Shown here piece by piece: positions 1 to 7,008 of a stretch of DNA of 15,569 nucleotides (positions are counted from its first letter, which is position 1; each line of letters starts with the position of its first letter). The notes under the pieces were generated by a model. It saw only the letters and a program-made list of their open reading frames with translations, made no database searches and was not told where the DNA came from. A program made the position numbers and the translations under genes. The stretch is from the NCBI GenBank assembly GCA_021299075.1, contig JAJTFU010000134.1, positions 1 to 15,569 of the forward strand, in the 5' to 3' direction. The stretch is from Novosphingobium sp. GTDB lineage: Bacteria > Pseudomonadota > Alphaproteobacteria > Sphingomonadales > Sphingomonadaceae.

Positions 1-2
1 TG

Positions 3-47
3 CATTTGCTAATGCCGGTCATCCGTCGTCCCGAACAGGCCCGCTAA
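3..47 (+). CDS. Possible 3' end of an upstream gene (partial)
   Basis: The frame that ends at the TAA at 45-47 is open to the left edge of the window and would encode a 14-residue tail ending in RRPEQAR. It stops 9 nt before the transporter start, which is typical operon spacing. There is too little sequence to recognise a family, so it could be chance. Confidence 0.25.
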   Translation, partial: HLLMPVIRRPEQAR

Positions 48-56
48 GCCCCGACC

Positions 57-1151
57 ATGAACCAGCCGTCACCCCGCCCCGCGATCGACTGGGACGCCCT
101 GCCCCACGGCGGCGACCTCTATGGCGAGCTGCACCTGGCGGAACTGACCGCCCAGGCCGACAGCAAGAAGGCCAGCCTGTTCCCGGGCCTCGCCATCTGC
201 GGCGTGGCGGCGGCGGCGGCAGCCTGGCTGTCAGAGCACTATGGCTTCCCGATCATCCTGCTGGGCCTGCTGATCGGCCTCTCGCTCAACTTCATCGCGC
301 GCGAGCCGCGCTCGCACCCGGGGCTCGACTTTGCCTCGCGCACCTGCCTGCGGGTCGGAATCGTGGTGCTGGGGCTGCAGGTGACGATCGAACAGATCAC
401 CGCGCTGGGCGCTGCGCCATTCCTTGCGCTGCTGGTGGTCATGGCGACGACCTTCTTTGCGGGGATCGCCGGTGCGCGCTTTGCCACACAGTCCAAGTAC
501 GCCGGGATGCTGGCCGGCGGTTCGACCGCGATCTGCGGGGCCAGCGCCGCACTCGCGCTCTACGGCGTGATCGGCAAGGAGCGGCTCAGCCAGGCGCAGT
601 TCGCGCTGACCCTGGTCGGGGTGAGCCTCGCCAGCGCCTTTGCCATGTCGGTCTATCCGGTACTGGCGGCGGAACTGAACCTGACTGACCAGCAGGCCGG
701 CTTCCTGATCGGTGCCTCAATCCACGATGTCGCCCAGGCGATCGGCGGCGGCTATGCCTTTTCCGACGCAGCGGGTTCCTATGCCACGATCGTAAAGCTG
801 GCGCGTGTAGCCCTGCTCGCCCCGATTGTCGTGCTGGTCAGCCTGATGCTGCGCGGCGGCACGACCGGCGGCGTTGCCCAGCCAGTGTGGAAACGCCTCG
901 CCCTGCCGTGGTTCATCACCGCCTTCCTGGCGACGGTCGTGCTCAACAGTGTGGTGACCGTCCCGCAGGTAGTCAGTCACTATGCCCTGATCACCTCCAA
1001 GGGCCTGCTGCTGCTGGCGGTCACCGCCACCGCGATGCGCAGCCGGATGGACCTGCTGCTCGAAATGGGTTGGCGCGCGACGATCCCGGTGATCACCGCC
1101 ACCCTTGCCAGCTTCGCCACTGCCCTGGGTTTTGCGGTGCTGCTGCTCTAA
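57..1151 (+). CDS. YeiH-family (UPF0324) putative sulfate exporter, inner membrane
   Basis: The 364-residue product is rich in hydrophobic segments from about residue 41 to the C-terminus and should form around ten membrane helices. Family hallmarks are the glycine-rich stretch LAGGSTAICGASAALAL (about residues 151-167) and the GASIHDVAQAIGGGY segment (about 218-232), which match the conserved TGGxxAICGASA and GxxIHDVAQVVGAGY motifs of YeiH/UPF0324 proteins. The length is near the usual 330-360; the first 40 residues are a hydrophilic extension. An in-frame TAA at 45-47 makes the ATG at 57 the earliest start, although no strong Shine-Dalgarno precedes it. The family is annotated as a sulfate exporter, but substrate evidence is thin, so the transport role is inferred. 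Its TAA overlaps the TAG of the convergent gene by 3 nt. Confidence 0.9.
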   Translation: MNQPSPRPAIDWDALPHGGDLYGELHLAELTAQADSKKASLFPGLAICGVAAAAAAWLSEHYGFPIILLGLLIGLSLNFIAREPRSHPGLDFASRTCLRVGIVVLGLQVTIEQITALGAAPFLALLVVMATTFFAGIAGARFATQSKYAGMLAGGSTAICGASAALALYGVIGKERLSQAQFALTLVGVSLASAFAMSVYPVLAAELNLTDQQAGFLIGASIHDVAQAIGGGYAFSDAAGSYATIVKLARVALLAPIVVLVSLMLRGGTTGGVAQPVWKRLALPWFITAFLATVVLNSVVTVPQVVSHYALITSKGLLLLAVTATAMRSRMDLLLEMGWRATIPVITATLASFATALGFAVLLL

Positions 1152-1444
1152 CCCGGCTGCTCGATCACCTGGATCGAGACGTCAGCCAGCCCCTCGCGCA
1201 GCTTCTTGACCTCGGCATATTCGGGCGAGTTCCAGAAGGCCATGATCGCGGCCTTGTCGGGCCATTCGGAGATCACCACCGAGGCACCCGGCCAGCCCTC
1301 GCCCTCCAGCACTTCGGCGCCGGGGGCGCGGACGATGTACTTGCCCCCGAACTGGCCGATCAGATTGGCCGCCGCTGGCCCATAGCCGCTGATGAACTTC
1401 TCGCGGTCGTGGATCCGGGCAGTAACGATCATCCAAGCGGTCAT
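1148..1444 (-). CDS. DUF1330 domain protein (small dimeric alpha/beta barrel)
   Basis: This 98-residue product opens with AWMIVTARIHDREKF, continues with the GGKYIVRAPGAEVLEGEGWP core and ends with the SEWPDKAAIMAFWNSPEYAEVKKLR segment. These are the characteristic blocks of DUF1330, a ferredoxin-like dimeric alpha/beta-barrel family of unknown reaction. The start at 1444 is chosen because it gives the normal N-terminus and overlaps the stop of the upstream exported protein as ATGA, indicating translational coupling. An earlier in-frame start at 1519 would add 25 non-conserved residues and overlap the upstream gene. It is probably cytoplasmic, since no signal peptide is seen. Confidence 0.88.
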   Translation of the reverse strand: MTAWMIVTARIHDREKFISGYGPAAANLIGQFGGKYIVRAPGAEVLEGEGWPGASVVISEWPDKAAIMAFWNSPEYAEVKKLREGLADVSIQVIEQPG

Positions 1445-2205
1445 GGTTTGGCTCCATAGCTGGCAGGCATGGCAAAGGTGGCAGGATCGATCGGCTGGCC
1501 GACCACGGCCTTGTCCCAATAGACCGTGTTCTGCCGCACGCCGTTGTAGAACAGCGTGACGCTGCGCGCCTGCAACCAGCGCGGGCTGTGGAAGAACACG
1601 AAATCGTCATAGACCCGCTCGTGCCAGCCGCGGGGCGTGGCAAAGCCCATGTAGCGGATGTAGCGGCTCCTGGCGTCGATCCCGAACAGCGTGGCCTGCC
1701 CGGACGGGTCGACAATCCGCACCATGTCGAGCGCGTGGCCATCCACCGTCCGGTCCGGCGCCCGCTCCAGCTTGAAGCCCTGCTTCAGCGCCATGCGGAT
1801 GATCCCGAAGCCGAAGTTGGCGGCCCAATAGGCATCGGCCTCAGCCTTGGGCACCACGCCCTTTTCGTTCCACGTCGTCTCGCCATCATAGCCAACATCG
1901 AACAGCAGCTTGCCGCCTGAGCGAGCGGTGATCCGCACCTTGCCTTCTGGCCCGTGGGCCACGGTGCGGTCCGGATCGAGCACCCGCCACATCACATAGC
2001 TTTCGGCGCTGCGAACCACACCGGGCTGATTGGGCGCATAGAACTCCGCCCGCCCTTCGAGCCGCAGGGTGGCCGGACTGAGCCAGGTCTCACCCCCGGC
2101 CACTTCAGCGGCTTCGGCAATAATCATCCGCGCGTCGGGCAGCGGTGTTTCGGCCGCGACGGGCATAGCTGCCAGCAAGGCGGCGGCAATCACGGTAAAG
2201 CGCAT
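1441..2205 (-). CDS. Exported protein of unknown function, LolA/LolB-like fold suspected
   Basis: The 254-residue product begins with a Sec-type signal peptide (MRFTVIAAALLAAMPVAA, cleavage near residue 18-19), so it is probably periplasmic. There is no lipobox cysteine. The mature part alternates beta-like segments, with an early LRLEGRAEFY strand, a YDGETTWNEKG turn, a LFGIDARSRYIRYM pair and a final VVGQPIDPATFAMP block. The last resembles the closing xVxxPVDDALFxxP strand of outer-membrane lipoprotein-sorting (LolA-like) folds. I infer the fold from this pattern only and cannot name a ligand. The start at 2205 is preferred over an upstream one at 2226 because it places the signal peptide at the N-terminus. 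It is the first gene of a two-gene unit with the DUF1330 gene. Confidence 0.75.
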   Translation of the reverse strand: MRFTVIAAALLAAMPVAAETPLPDARMIIAEAAEVAGGETWLSPATLRLEGRAEFYAPNQPGVVRSAESYVMWRVLDPDRTVAHGPEGKVRITARSGGKLLFDVGYDGETTWNEKGVVPKAEADAYWAANFGFGIIRMALKQGFKLERAPDRTVDGHALDMVRIVDPSGQATLFGIDARSRYIRYMGFATPRGWHERVYDDFVFFHSPRWLQARSVTLFYNGVRQNTVYWDKAVVGQPIDPATFAMPASYGAKP

Positions 2206-2238
2206 GACAGGTCCTTCGGCTGCCAAGGACTATGGATT

Positions 2239-2248
2239 TGTCCGGACA
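2239..2248. promoter_or_regulatory. Perfect 10-bp palindrome TGTCCGGACA, candidate operator
   Basis: The palindrome lies in the 85-nt divergent intergenic region between the LolA-like gene (-) and the SnoaL-like gene (+). An identical copy occurs at 13875-13884, just upstream of the gntR start. Its GT...AC half-sites fit the general pattern of GntR-family operators. Function is inferred only from position and recurrence. Confidence 0.35.
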
Positions 2249-2277
2249 TCTTTGCAATGCTGCGCGCCTGATCCCCT

Positions 2278-2283
2278 TAGGAG
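2278..2283 (+). promoter_or_regulatory. Ribosome binding site TAGGAG for the SnoaL-like gene
   Basis: TAGGAG lies 7 nt before the ATG at 2291. It supports that start over longer in-frame starts farther upstream, and a signal peptide begins exactly there. Confidence 0.7.
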
Positions 2284-2290
2284 CGCTGCG

Positions 2291-2746
2291 ATGATCCGAA
2301 CCCTGTTATGTGCCCTAGCGCTGGCGCTGCTGCCATCCGCTGCCCTGGCCCGCGACCAGAAGGCCGAAATTGCCGCGCAGGGGGACCTGTGGAACGCGGC
2401 CTATTCGGCCGGGGACTGGGCGGCCCTGCGCAAGCTCTACACCGATGACGCCTGGCTGATGACCGACAAGGCTCCGGCTGCGAAGGGCGCCGACGCGATC
2501 ATCGCCTACCTGCGCCGGTTCAAGGATCAGGGTGCCACCGTCGCCTTCCGCTTCGAGCCCGAGGACATCGTGATCGAGGGCAAGTTGGGGATCCTTGTTG
2601 CCAAGTACTGGATGACCGCCCAGCTCCCCGGCAAACCCGCCATCAGGAGCGCCGGCCGCTCGATGCTGATCTACAAGCGCAAGGGCAAAGGGTGGCTGCT
2701 GTGGCGCGACATGGACAACACCACGCCTGACGTGAAGGCCGAATAA
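2291..2746 (+). CDS. Exported SnoaL-like / DUF4440 nuclear-transport-factor-2 fold protein
   Basis: The 151-residue product starts with a clear signal peptide (MIRTLLCALALALLPSAALA, cleavage after residue 20), so the mature protein is periplasmic. The rest matches the NTF2-like DUF4440/SnoaL pattern: an N-terminal helix with WNAAYSAGDWAALRKLYTDD, the KGADAIIAYLRR helix, then strands ending in GRSMLIYKRKGKGWLLWRDMDN. This fold is shared with ketosteroid isomerases, but family members without a defined active site cannot be assigned a reaction. The start at 2291 is supported by TAGGAG seven bases upstream; a longer in-frame frame from 2069 would run through the divergent gene and bury the signal peptide. 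The S46 peptidase gene follows 117 nt downstream with its own ribosome binding site. Confidence 0.82.
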   Translation: MIRTLLCALALALLPSAALARDQKAEIAAQGDLWNAAYSAGDWAALRKLYTDDAWLMTDKAPAAKGADAIIAYLRRFKDQGATVAFRFEPEDIVIEGKLGILVAKYWMTAQLPGKPAIRSAGRSMLIYKRKGKGWLLWRDMDNTTPDVKAE

Positions 2747-2850
2747 GCCAAGCGACCTAGCCCACGATCCGTCTTGTGCGCGGCGCGAACTTGCGCTTTG
2801 GCGCGCTGCAGGGGTGCGCCCGGCGATTCCGTTGTGCGCCAGTCAATAAC

Positions 2851-2856
2851 GGAGAG
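2851..2856 (+). promoter_or_regulatory. Ribosome binding site GGAGAG for the S46 peptidase
   Basis: GGAGAG sits 7 nt before the ATG at 2864. It fixes the start at the Met that opens the signal peptide. Confidence 0.7.
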
Positions 2857-2863
2857 TGCCTGA

Positions 2864-4861
2864 ATGACGTTTCGCTTGTTTGCCGCCGGTGCATCGCTGC
2901 TTGCCCTGGCCGCCCCGGCCGTTGCCGACGAAGGCATGTGGTTGCCGAGCCAGATGGCCGAAATCGCCGCCAAGATGAAGGAAGCCGGCGCACAGGTCCC
3001 GCCCGAACAGCTGGCCGACCTGACCAAGGCACCGATGAACGCGATCGTTTCGCTGGGCGGCTGCTCGGCCTCGTTCGTTTCGCCGCAGGGGCTGGTCGTT
3101 TCGAACCACCACTGCGTCTATGGGTCGATCCAGTACAATTCTAAGCCGGGCCAGGATTACCTGACCGATGGCTTCCTGGCCAAGGACAAGGGCGCCGAAG
3201 TGCCCGCCGCGCCCGGCACCCGGATCTACGTGATCGAAGACCTGCGCAACGTCACTGTCGACATGCTCAAGGGCCTGAAGCCCAAGATGACCGGACGCCA
3301 GCGCTTTGACCGGATGGATGCCAACCGCAAGGCGCTGATCGCCGCGTGCGAAAAGCAGCCCAACCGCCGCTGCGACGTGCGCAGCTATTTCGGTGGAGAG
3401 CGCTATTTCCTGCAGCAGCAGCTTGAGATCAAGGACGTCCGCCTGGTCTATGCCCCCGCAGGCGGGATCGGCAATTTCGGCGGTGAGACCGACAACTGGC
3501 AGTGGCCGCGCCACACCGGCGATTTCGGCTTCTACCGTGCCTATGTCGGCCCCGATGGCAGCTCGGCCAGCTATTCGAAGGACAATGTCCCCTACCAGCC
3601 CAAGTCCTGGCTGACGATCGCCAAGGACGGGCTGAAGGACGGCGATTTCGCTGGCAACCCGGCCGCCGAAATCAAGTATGCCAACAGCGTCAAGGGCGCG
3701 GACAACACCAAGAAAAACCTGCTGGGCCAGATGGCCGGAGCCGATGCGATCCGGCTGATCGAGGTGAAGGACGAAGAGGAGAAGGCCTTCCGCGCCTGGG
3801 TAGCCGCCGATGCCAAGCGTCAGGCGACCTATGGTCCGGCGCTCGCCAAGCTCGACGCCCTCCTCGCCGCACAGGACAAGCGTGCGGTGAACGACATCCG
3901 CATGGGCCAACTCGGCCGCGCCCAACTGCTGTCAGCTGCGACCACACTGTACCGCTGGGCCAAGGAGCGCGAAAAGCCCGACGCCCTGCGCGAAGCTGGC
4001 TTCCAGGACCGCGACCGCACCCCGCGCAGCGAAGGCCTGAAGCAGATCGAACGCCGGTTTGATGCCGGGGTCGATCGCCAGATCATGGAATGGGCCCTGA
4101 CCCATTACCGCGCCGTCCCGGCCGGTGAACGCAACGATGCCCTGCTGGCCAAGCTCGAAGCGATCGGCCTCGACAAGCTCTATGGCGAGACCAAGCTGGC
4201 CGACACGGCCACGCGCCTCGCCTGGCTCGACAAGCCGGCGGCCGAGTTCGAAGCCTCGAGCGATCCCTTCATCCAGCTGGCGGTCGCCGCCTATCCCTAC
4301 AGCCAGAAGCGGCTCGACGAGGACAAGGACGAAGGAGGCCGGCTGAACGAAGTCCAGCGCACGGTCATGGCCGGGCGGATGGCCTTCACGCGCGAACAGG
4401 GCAAGCCGGTCTATCCCGATGCCAACTCCTCGCTGCGGATCACTTACGGCCACGTCACGGGCCGCAAGCAGGATGGCGTGACTTGGAGCGCTTTCACCAC
4501 CGCCGAAGGCATGGCCGCCAAGCACACCGGCAAGGGTGAATTCGATGCGCCGGACAAGGCAATCGAACTGGTCAAGGCCAAGGACTATGGCAACTACGTC
4601 ACGCCCGAACTGGGCACGCTGCCGGTCAACTACCTGACCACGGTCGACATCACCGGCGGCAATTCGGGCTCGGCCACGCTCAACGCCAAGGGCGAACTGG
4701 TTGGCCTGGCCTTTGACGGCACGCTGGACGGGGTGATCTCTGACTGGCGCTTCAACCCGGCGATCAACCGCACCATCCATGTCGACCACCGCTACATGCT
4801 GTGGGTCATGGAAAAGGTCGACGGGACGACCAACCTGCTCAAGGAAATGGGCGTCAAGTAA
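2864..4861 (+). CDS. S46 family dipeptidyl peptidase (DPP7/DPP11 type) with an internal deletion
   Basis: The 665-residue product has a signal peptide (cleavage after about residue 21, AVA-DE), so it acts in the periplasm, releasing dipeptides from peptide N-termini. Family landmarks are SNHHC with probable catalytic His83, ETDNWQWPRHTGDF with probable catalytic Asp220, and GGNSGSATLN with nucleophile Ser601. Gly619, 18 residues after the nucleophile in LAFDG, corresponds to Gly666 of Porphyromonas gingivalis DPP7 (Ser648) rather than the Arg of DPP11, so a hydrophobic P1 preference is inferred. Known members are about 710-720 residues. Here DGDF (residues 259-262) runs almost directly into NPAAEIKYA, and the usual MVAGYPGRTNR block with the following helical stretch, about 44 residues, is absent, in frame. 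That loss may abolish folding or activity. Confidence 0.9.
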   Translation: MTFRLFAAGASLLALAAPAVADEGMWLPSQMAEIAAKMKEAGAQVPPEQLADLTKAPMNAIVSLGGCSASFVSPQGLVVSNHHCVYGSIQYNSKPGQDYLTDGFLAKDKGAEVPAAPGTRIYVIEDLRNVTVDMLKGLKPKMTGRQRFDRMDANRKALIAACEKQPNRRCDVRSYFGGERYFLQQQLEIKDVRLVYAPAGGIGNFGGETDNWQWPRHTGDFGFYRAYVGPDGSSASYSKDNVPYQPKSWLTIAKDGLKDGDFAGNPAAEIKYANSVKGADNTKKNLLGQMAGADAIRLIEVKDEEEKAFRAWVAADAKRQATYGPALAKLDALLAAQDKRAVNDIRMGQLGRAQLLSAATTLYRWAKEREKPDALREAGFQDRDRTPRSEGLKQIERRFDAGVDRQIMEWALTHYRAVPAGERNDALLAKLEAIGLDKLYGETKLADTATRLAWLDKPAAEFEASSDPFIQLAVAAYPYSQKRLDEDKDEGGRLNEVQRTVMAGRMAFTREQGKPVYPDANSSLRITYGHVTGRKQDGVTWSAFTTAEGMAAKHTGKGEFDAPDKAIELVKAKDYGNYVTPELGTLPVNYLTTVDITGGNSGSATLNAKGELVGLAFDGTLDGVISDWRFNPAINRTIHVDHRYMLWVMEKVDGTTNLLKEMGVK

Positions 4862-4869
4862 TGGACCTG

Positions 4870-4899
4870 CTTCCCCCTTCCGCTTGCGGGAGGGGGAGG
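4870..4899. repeat. GC-rich hairpin, possible bidirectional terminator
   Basis: CCCCCT (4873-4878) and CCGC (4880-4883) pair with GCGG (4886-4889) and AGGGGG (4891-4896). The stem extends outward by a few pairs, including one G-T. It lies just after the S46 stop, between convergent genes. No T-run follows on the plus strand, so an intrinsic terminator is uncertain; it may be a dispersed palindromic repeat. Confidence 0.5.
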
Positions 4900-4919
4900 C
4901 CCTAAGCTCAAAACTTACA

Positions 4920-4949
4920 CCCGTTCGTCCTGAGCTTGTCGAAGGACCG
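4920..4949 (+). repeat. REP-like repeat, copy 1 of an inverted pair
   Basis: The 30-bp element has the core TTCGTCCTGAGCTTGTCGAA, itself an imperfect palindrome (TCCTnnnn...AAGGA). It is an inverted copy of the element at 4991-5020, with 25 of 30 positions matching. Elements with this core are common intergenic repeats in sphingomonads and some other proteobacteria. Confidence 0.75.
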
Positions 4950-4990
4950 TCCTTCTTCCTGCCCAACGCGCTTGGCCCGCAAGAAAAAAG

Positions 4991-5020
4991 CAGCCCTTCG
5001 ACATGCTCAGGGCGAGCGGG
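4991..5020 (-). repeat. REP-like repeat, copy 2 of an inverted pair
   Basis: The element carries CCCTTCGACATGCTCAGGG and is the inverted partner of 4920-4949, 41 nt away, so the two could form a long cruciform or RNA hairpin between the convergent S46 and YciI genes. The rest of the 190-nt intergenic stretch shows no gene that I can support. Confidence 0.75.
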
Positions 5021-5051
5021 CATTGGGGTACTGTGGGGAGAATAGCTCGCC

Positions 5052-5360
5052 CTACTTCTTCCAGGCCGCCCCGCCCACGCTGGTGCCCGCCACGGCAGCA
5101 AAGGCTGCGACGTGGATCTGGCTCCACAGCCCCGCCCCGGCATAGGGATCCTGATCGAGGAAGGCGCGGGCATCGGCATCATCCGCCGCCTCGACCACCA
5201 GCATCGAACCGATGGTCTGCCCCTCCGCATTCTTGAGCGGACCGGCGACGAAGTAGCGATCGATATTGGCCTCGACATGGGCGAGGTGCGCTCCGATCAG
5301 CCCCGGCCGGATTTCTGCACCCTCCGGTCCATCAATCGCGTGAATGCAATAGAGCGCCAT
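5052..5360 (-). CDS. YciI family protein, last gene of the operon
   Basis: The 102-residue product shows the YciI pattern: an N-terminal MALYCIHAIDGP strand, the GAHLAHVEANIDRYFVAGPL segment with the conserved His and GP, then GSMLVVEAADDADARAFLDQDPYAGAGLW with the conserved DPY near the C-terminal third. YciI proteins are small ferredoxin-like dimers; some relatives act as dehalogenases or lactone-handling enzymes, but most have no known reaction. Its ATG overlaps the stop of the VOC gene by one base (TAATG), so it is translationally coupled and belongs to the long minus-strand operon. The REP-like intergenic region follows it. Confidence 0.87.
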   Translation of the reverse strand: MALYCIHAIDGPEGAEIRPGLIGAHLAHVEANIDRYFVAGPLKNAEGQTIGSMLVVEAADDADARAFLDQDPYAGAGLWSQIHVAAFAAVAGTSVGGAAWKK

Positions 5361-6256
5361 TATCCCACCTCCACCAGTTCGATCAGTTCGCCGGCATAGC
5401 CCAGGCAGGTGCCCGCGCGGCGGCCTTCATAGAGCGGCCCATCGCGCACGACCGGCGGCGTGATCCAGTCCACCCGGCAGGCATCCAGATCGCGCATCGC
5501 CAGCGTCACCAGCGCATTGCCCGGCGGCAGCATGCCGGGATGGCGGGCACGCGGCCGGGCCTGCTCAGGGTAATCGTCCACCTCGACAATCGGCATCCGC
5601 TCGGCCTGGACCATGGTCAGCGCGGTGATGGTGTCAGGCGGCAGGCCGAATGCGTCATTGATCATGGCATAGGGCAATTCGAAGGTATCGACCGGCTCCA
5701 GCCCCAGCCGCTCCTGGTACCAGCGGCAAGATTCCGCCCGGCTCGGCGTGCCGAGGATGACGATGAAGATCCGGTCGGTGATCGACTGGGCGCGCGGCAG
5801 ATCAACGTTCGCCATGTCGTTGAAGACCTGGTTCAGGTAAACCATCTCGCGCCCGGTGCCGAGCACCTGCATCGGGATGAAGGCATCCATCCCCGGCAGC
5901 TCGCGCGGTTCGCCTACGATAGTGAACCCGCTGCCCTTGAGCCTGTCGGGCCAGCCGAACACGTCTTCGACCGTGCACTCGAAGGCGCCCCAGCCGAAGG
6001 TGGTTGTGGGCTTGAACTCGGGATGGTCGGGCTGCTCGACCAGCCGGAACCAGCACGGGTTGCCGCTTTTGGGCCGCAGCACGGCATGGCGCGCGCCGGC
6101 GCTGGCCGGACAGCCCCAGCTGGCCGCGAGGTCCGCCGGCAGCGGGCCTTCGTGAACCAGATCAAGCTTCAGCACGCCCTGATAATCGGCCAGCGCAGCG
6201 GACACGTCCGGCACCACCGAGAGCCCGCCCATGATCGTTCCGTGGGGAATGGCCAT
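5360..6256 (-). CDS. Two-module VOC (glyoxalase/bleomycin-resistance) family protein
   Basis: The 298-residue product consists of two vicinal-oxygen-chelate modules, about residues 8-150 (HGTIMGGLSVVPDVSAALADYQGVLKL onset) and 160-297 (DRIFIVILGTPSRAESCRWYQERLGLEPV onset, ending GTCLGYAGELIELVEVG). Two modules per chain give one metal site or a pseudo-dimer in extradiol dioxygenases and lyases, but I cannot identify a full His/Glu metal triad, so the reaction is open. The ATG at 6256 overlaps the crotonase stop as TGATG; a GTG one codon earlier is also possible. The position between crotonase and YciI suggests a lyase or isomerase step in the same pathway. Confidence 0.82.
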   Translation of the reverse strand: MAIPHGTIMGGLSVVPDVSAALADYQGVLKLDLVHEGPLPADLAASWGCPASAGARHAVLRPKSGNPCWFRLVEQPDHPEFKPTTTFGWGAFECTVEDVFGWPDRLKGSGFTIVGEPRELPGMDAFIPMQVLGTGREMVYLNQVFNDMANVDLPRAQSITDRIFIVILGTPSRAESCRWYQERLGLEPVDTFELPYAMINDAFGLPPDTITALTMVQAERMPIVEVDDYPEQARPRARHPGMLPPGNALVTLAMRDLDACRVDWITPPVVRDGPLYEGRRAGTCLGYAGELIELVEVG

Positions 6257-7008
6257 CACTTGAACTCCGGCTTGCGCTTGGCGACGAAGGCGCTGGTCCC
6301 TTCGAGGAAATCCGGCCCGGTGAAGGCCTGCGCGAACACTTCCAGCGTCTCCGCATCGTCATCGGCCTGGCCATCGAGCACGCGGCGGACAAAGCGCTTC
6401 ATGCCGCTGGTCGAATGGAGCGAATTGGCGGCGATCACGTCTTCGAGATGGCCGGGGCTATCGGCGATCTCATCGACCAGCCCGATCCGCAGCGCTTCAT
6501 GCGCATCCAGCAGCATGCCGGTGTAGAGCATGCGCTTGGCCTGCCCCGGCCCGACCAGATCGACCAGCAGCTTGGTGTCATGCAGCGGATAGACCAGCCC
6601 GAGCTTGGCCGGGGTGATCCCCAGCCGCGCGCGCGGGGTGGCGACACGGATGTCGGCCGCTAGCGCAATCCCGCAGCCGCCGCCGACGCAATCACCGTCG
6701 ACAAAGGCGATCACCGGCTTATCCGCGCGGGCCAGCACGTGCTGGGCGCGGTTGATCGCGGCCTGGTTGGCCGCGCGCCACTGGGCATCGTCCTTGTTGG
6801 CGAGCAGCTCGGCAATATCCGCCCCGGCGCAGAACACGCCGGGATGGGCGGATTCGACCGTCAGCACCCGCACTGCCGGATCGGCCATGGCCTGCAACAC
6901 CAATTCGGGAAGCTGCTCCCACATCGCCTGGTTGAAGGCGTTGCGCCTGTCGGCCCGATCGATGAACAGCCGGGCAACGTGCTCGCCGGTGGTGAGGCGC
7001 AGCGTCAT
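6256..7008 (-). CDS. Crotonase (enoyl-CoA hydratase/isomerase) family protein without the usual catalytic glutamates
   Basis: The 250-residue product has the crotonase core: an ADRRNAFNQAMW N-terminal block, the first oxyanion-hole segment FCAGADIAE (residues 59-67) and the second, GDCVGGGCGIALAADIRVA (105-123). It should bind an acyl-CoA in the cytoplasm. A gapless alignment by eye with rat mitochondrial hydratase places Pro133 at Glu144 and Arg159 at Glu164, so neither hydratase glutamate is present, and a reaction other than simple hydration is likely. Its ATG at 7008 overlaps the original TGA of the deacetylase gene (ATGA). Because that gene is frameshifted, a single open frame now runs from 7785 through this gene, so a fused product is also possible. 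Full length for the family is about 250-265. Confidence 0.88.
   Translation of the reverse strand: MTLRLTTGEHVARLFIDRADRRNAFNQAMWEQLPELVLQAMADPAVRVLTVESAHPGVFCAGADIAELLANKDDAQWRAANQAAINRAQHVLARADKPVIAFVDGDCVGGGCGIALAADIRVATPRARLGITPAKLGLVYPLHDTKLLVDLVGPGQAKRMLYTGMLLDAHEALRIGLVDEIADSPGHLEDVIAANSLHSTSGMKRFVRRVLDGQADDDAETLEVFAQAFTGPDFLEGTSAFVAKRKPEFK

Noticed and set aside
2069..2290. A longer N-terminus for the SnoaL-like protein
   Set aside because: It would overlap the divergent gene and hide the signal peptide. TAGGAG 7 nt before 2291 supports the shorter form.
2843..5278. Long minus-strand open frames of 360 and 448 codons opposite the S46 gene
   Set aside because: They are antisense to a gene with clear catalytic motifs. 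Their composition is typical of GC-rich shadow frames, with no recognisable domain.
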